From Liolophura sinensis (Eukaryota > Mollusca > Polyplacophora > Chitonida > Chitonidae), in contig NC_088300.1 of the NCBI RefSeq assembly GCF_032854445.1, positions 24,779,608-24,843,607 on the forward strand: a stretch of 64,000 nt of DNA, read 5' to 3'. Both the position numbers and the translations under genes were made by a program. This document shows positions 63,101 to 64,000 of the stretch, in pieces. The notes below the pieces were generated by a model. It ran no database searches and was not told the origin of the DNA. It saw nothing but the letters and a program-made list of their open reading frames with translations. Positions within the stretch are counted from its first letter, which is position 1; every line of letters begins with the position of its first letter.

Positions 63101-63779
63101 AATAATACTGGATGTCTAGGACCATACATGTATGATATAATTACATTTGATTTTATGTACAAATTTCATATCTGACTATTGCCATTGTAACTTCTGCAAT
63201 GGGAGCTTGTTTAATGATACGTCCAGTTCAGACAGAGACTCTGGCTGTTAACAGCACTTAATAAGTTAGCTGTGAAAATTCAGGTTTAGGTGTTCTCATG
63301 TAGCATGTCTAGGACACCTGCCATGTTATACTATGTGCATGTATGCTGTAACTTCCCATTACAGTCCATAAAAAAGACTGTTTTCCAAGTGTTATGTTTC
63401 AGAGGATTAAACCCATCACATAGGCATAAATATTGACATACTCTCATAGTTTTACAAAGTTGCATGTAGTGTCAACTGATCAGTTATAAGTCTGAAAAGT
63501 TGTTCCTTGATATTTTTTGCCAACCTTACCATCATGCCTGTTTTACTTATTTTACTACTTTTTCCTTTCAGAGCACTTAAAACTCAAACTGAAAAATTAT
63601 TTAAAAAGATTCAAAGGGAAAGTGAAACTTTTCCGCAATGAGAAACGCGAGGGTTTGATTAGAACAAGAACTCTTGGAGCTCAATATTCTACAGGGGAAG
63701 TAATCATCTTCCTTGATGCCCACTGTGAGTGCAATTACAACTGGTTACCTCCCTTGTTGGCAAGAATTGCCTATGACAG
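57188..63779 (+). CDS. GALNT7: Polypeptide N-acetylgalactosaminyltransferase 7 type, 5' part (5 exons in window)
   Basis: Exons are 57188-57325, 60291-60483, 61515-61653, 62893-63059 and 63572-63779. All have GT/AG borders and join in frame for 281 codons plus two bases. The protein is a type II Golgi membrane enzyme: a short basic cytosolic end, a membrane segment at residues 7-29, a stem, then the start of a GT27 catalytic domain. Diagnostic strings are YGFNMVASD (134-142), EECKYWHY (156-163), [17 protein letters not shown] (175-191) and VDDYSDKEHLK (206-216). The Mn-binding DxH is FLDAHCE (259-265, D261 and H263). These match GALNT7 better than other family members. GALNT7 adds GalNAc from UDP-GalNAc to Ser/Thr of partly glycosylated mucin-type substrates. 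The remaining catalytic part and the ricin-type lectin domain lie beyond the window. Confidence 0.93.
57371..57470 (+). mobile_element. SINE remnant in GALNT7 intron 1
   Basis: GCCTCCGTGGTGTAGTG resembles the main-family head. It jumps to CTATCGTATAAGCCAAATAT and TCTTGAGTAAAG of the 3' block. Most of the centre is lost. It starts about 45 nt after the exon 1 donor. Confidence 0.55.
59335..59570 (-). mobile_element. Main-family SINE in GALNT7 intron 1, minus orientation
   Basis: On the plus strand: GATTGGTGTTTTACGCTGAC, GGTGGGAGGAAACCGGGCAG, GAGAGGAAGCCAACATGAGC and a decayed head near CCACTTGGTTACAGAG. It is the reverse orientation relative to the gene. Confidence 0.85.
59714..59915 (+). mobile_element. 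Main-family SINE in GALNT7 intron 1, plus orientation
   Basis: GGTGGTTAGCGTGTCAGCAC (head part), CTCACCAATGTGGTCAGTG, GCTGGCTTCCTCTCCGG and GAGTGAAATATTCTTGACTG are present. The region before CATAATGCTGG is diverged. About 140 nt separates it from the oppositely oriented copy at 59335-59570, so the two form an inverted SINE pair. Confidence 0.8.
60527..60549. repeat. C23 homopolymer
   Basis: Twenty-three consecutive C, 43 nt inside GALNT7 intron 2 from its donor. It could form an i-motif (or a G-quadruplex on the other strand). The exact length may be a sequencing estimate. Confidence 0.9.
60894..61147 (-). mobile_element. Main-family tRNA SINE, full length, in GALNT7 intron 2
   Basis: On the plus strand: TTTATTTATTTGATTGGTG, CTCAAGAATATTTCACTTAT, GGAAGCCAGCATAAGCTGG and AACTGAGCCACGGAGGCCCC. 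A perfect 14-bp target-site duplication GCCGATGTAAATTA flanks it (60880-60893 and 61148-61161), proving retroposition and exact borders. Confidence 0.97.
61674..62313 (+). mobile_element. Second-family tRNA SINE in GALNT7 intron 3, interrupted
   Basis: The head CCAGCCTGGATAGCACAGTT and B box GATCCAGGATCAATCCTGG lead to a body ending CATATGACTGAAAAATTGTT, then GAGTACGACGTCAAACC and a CACT repeat tail. A perfect 15-bp duplication TTCAAGCTGGTGGTA flanks it (61659-61673 and 62314-62328). The left duplication starts at the last base of the GTAAGT donor of exon 3. Without the nested element it is about 359 bp long. Confidence 0.96.
61876..62143 (+). mobile_element. Main-family tRNA SINE nested inside the second-family SINE
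   Basis: The full-length element runs from the head GGGGCCTCCGTGGCTCATT to the tail AAATAAATCAAATCAAA. The 13-bp duplication TACTTGCCTTCGG (61863-61875 and 62144-62156) is perfect and lies within the host SINE body. The main family was therefore active after insertion of the host element. Confidence 0.97.
62588..62912 (+). repeat. 45-bp tandem repeat carrying copies of the GALNT7 exon 4 acceptor
   Basis: The junction-like string ATTTCAG then GTGTAAATACTGGCACTA begins its exon-like part at 62669, 62714, 62758, 62803, 62848 and 62893. The steps are 45, 44, 45, 45 and 45 bp, and an outlying copy lies at 62588. The last copy (62893) is the true start of exon 4. AG is intact at 62588, 62714, 62803 and 62848 and lost at 62669 (TG) and 62758 (GG). 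Units also contain ACCTGTGATTATTTC upstream of the AG. Confidence 0.93.
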
Positions 63780-64000
63780 GTATGTGGATTCAGGTCAAGA
63801 AGGTATTATCTTTAGGACACACCAATTTGAATTGTTGCTTTATGAGCAGAATAAATCTTTTTTTCATTTTAGATGGAAGGTATAAAAATCAAAGTTGAAA
63901 ATCTTCTAATTTGTGGAAAATTTTGACTATCCTGGCAATTTTTCCTGTTGAAGACACATTTACATGCTGGGGAAGCTTAGAAGAACAGGAAAATATAAAA

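Overview
The window is animal nuclear DNA. It has AT-rich non-coding sequence, small exons with consensus GT/AG splice sites, many tRNA-derived SINEs, and no long intronless reading frames. The most abundant SINE has a tRNA-like head with A and B boxes, a conserved central and 3' block (TTCCTCCCACCATAATG ... AGTACGGCGTAAAACACC) and an AAATAAAT-type tail. This type is familiar from molluscs and other lophotrochozoans such as brachiopods. A marine spiralian is therefore the best guess, but no species can be named from this sequence.

Three protein-coding genes can be supported, all in the right half. (1) 28456-34688, plus strand: a three-exon goosecoid-like K50 homeobox gene of 305 codons. (2) 42375-45841, minus strand: a three-exon goosecoid gene of 343 codons with an eh1 Groucho-binding motif. 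The two share intron positions and phases, similar TATA promoters and about 80% of homeodomain residues, so they are a local inverted (tail-to-tail) duplicate pair. Only the minus-strand copy has a recognisable eh1 motif. (3) 57188-63779, plus strand: the first five exons of a GALNT7-type polypeptide N-acetylgalactosaminyltransferase, which runs off the right end of the window.

Layout: 1-28.2 kb is a gene desert holding a 55-bp satellite (16 copies in exact register), an inverted pair of CGATG-rich degenerate repeats, a perfect 26-bp-stem hairpin, two copies of a tRNA-Ser-like SINE and a diverged long repeat. 28.2-46.1 kb is the goosecoid pair, with long AT microsatellites and a 200-N assembly gap between the genes. 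46.1-57.1 kb is intergenic and rich in SINEs, with a two-copy MITE-like family and a perfect 30-bp palindrome. 57.2-64 kb is GALNT7, whose introns are loaded with SINEs, including a SINE-in-SINE insertion placed at the edge of a 5' splice site. A 45-bp tandem repeat there has copied the 3' splice site and start of exon 4 several times.

The most notable observations are the goosecoid duplicate without a visible repressor motif, the tandemly copied splice acceptor in GALNT7, and the two long perfect hairpins. No mobile-element protein, viral gene, CRISPR array or functional tRNA/rRNA gene was seen.
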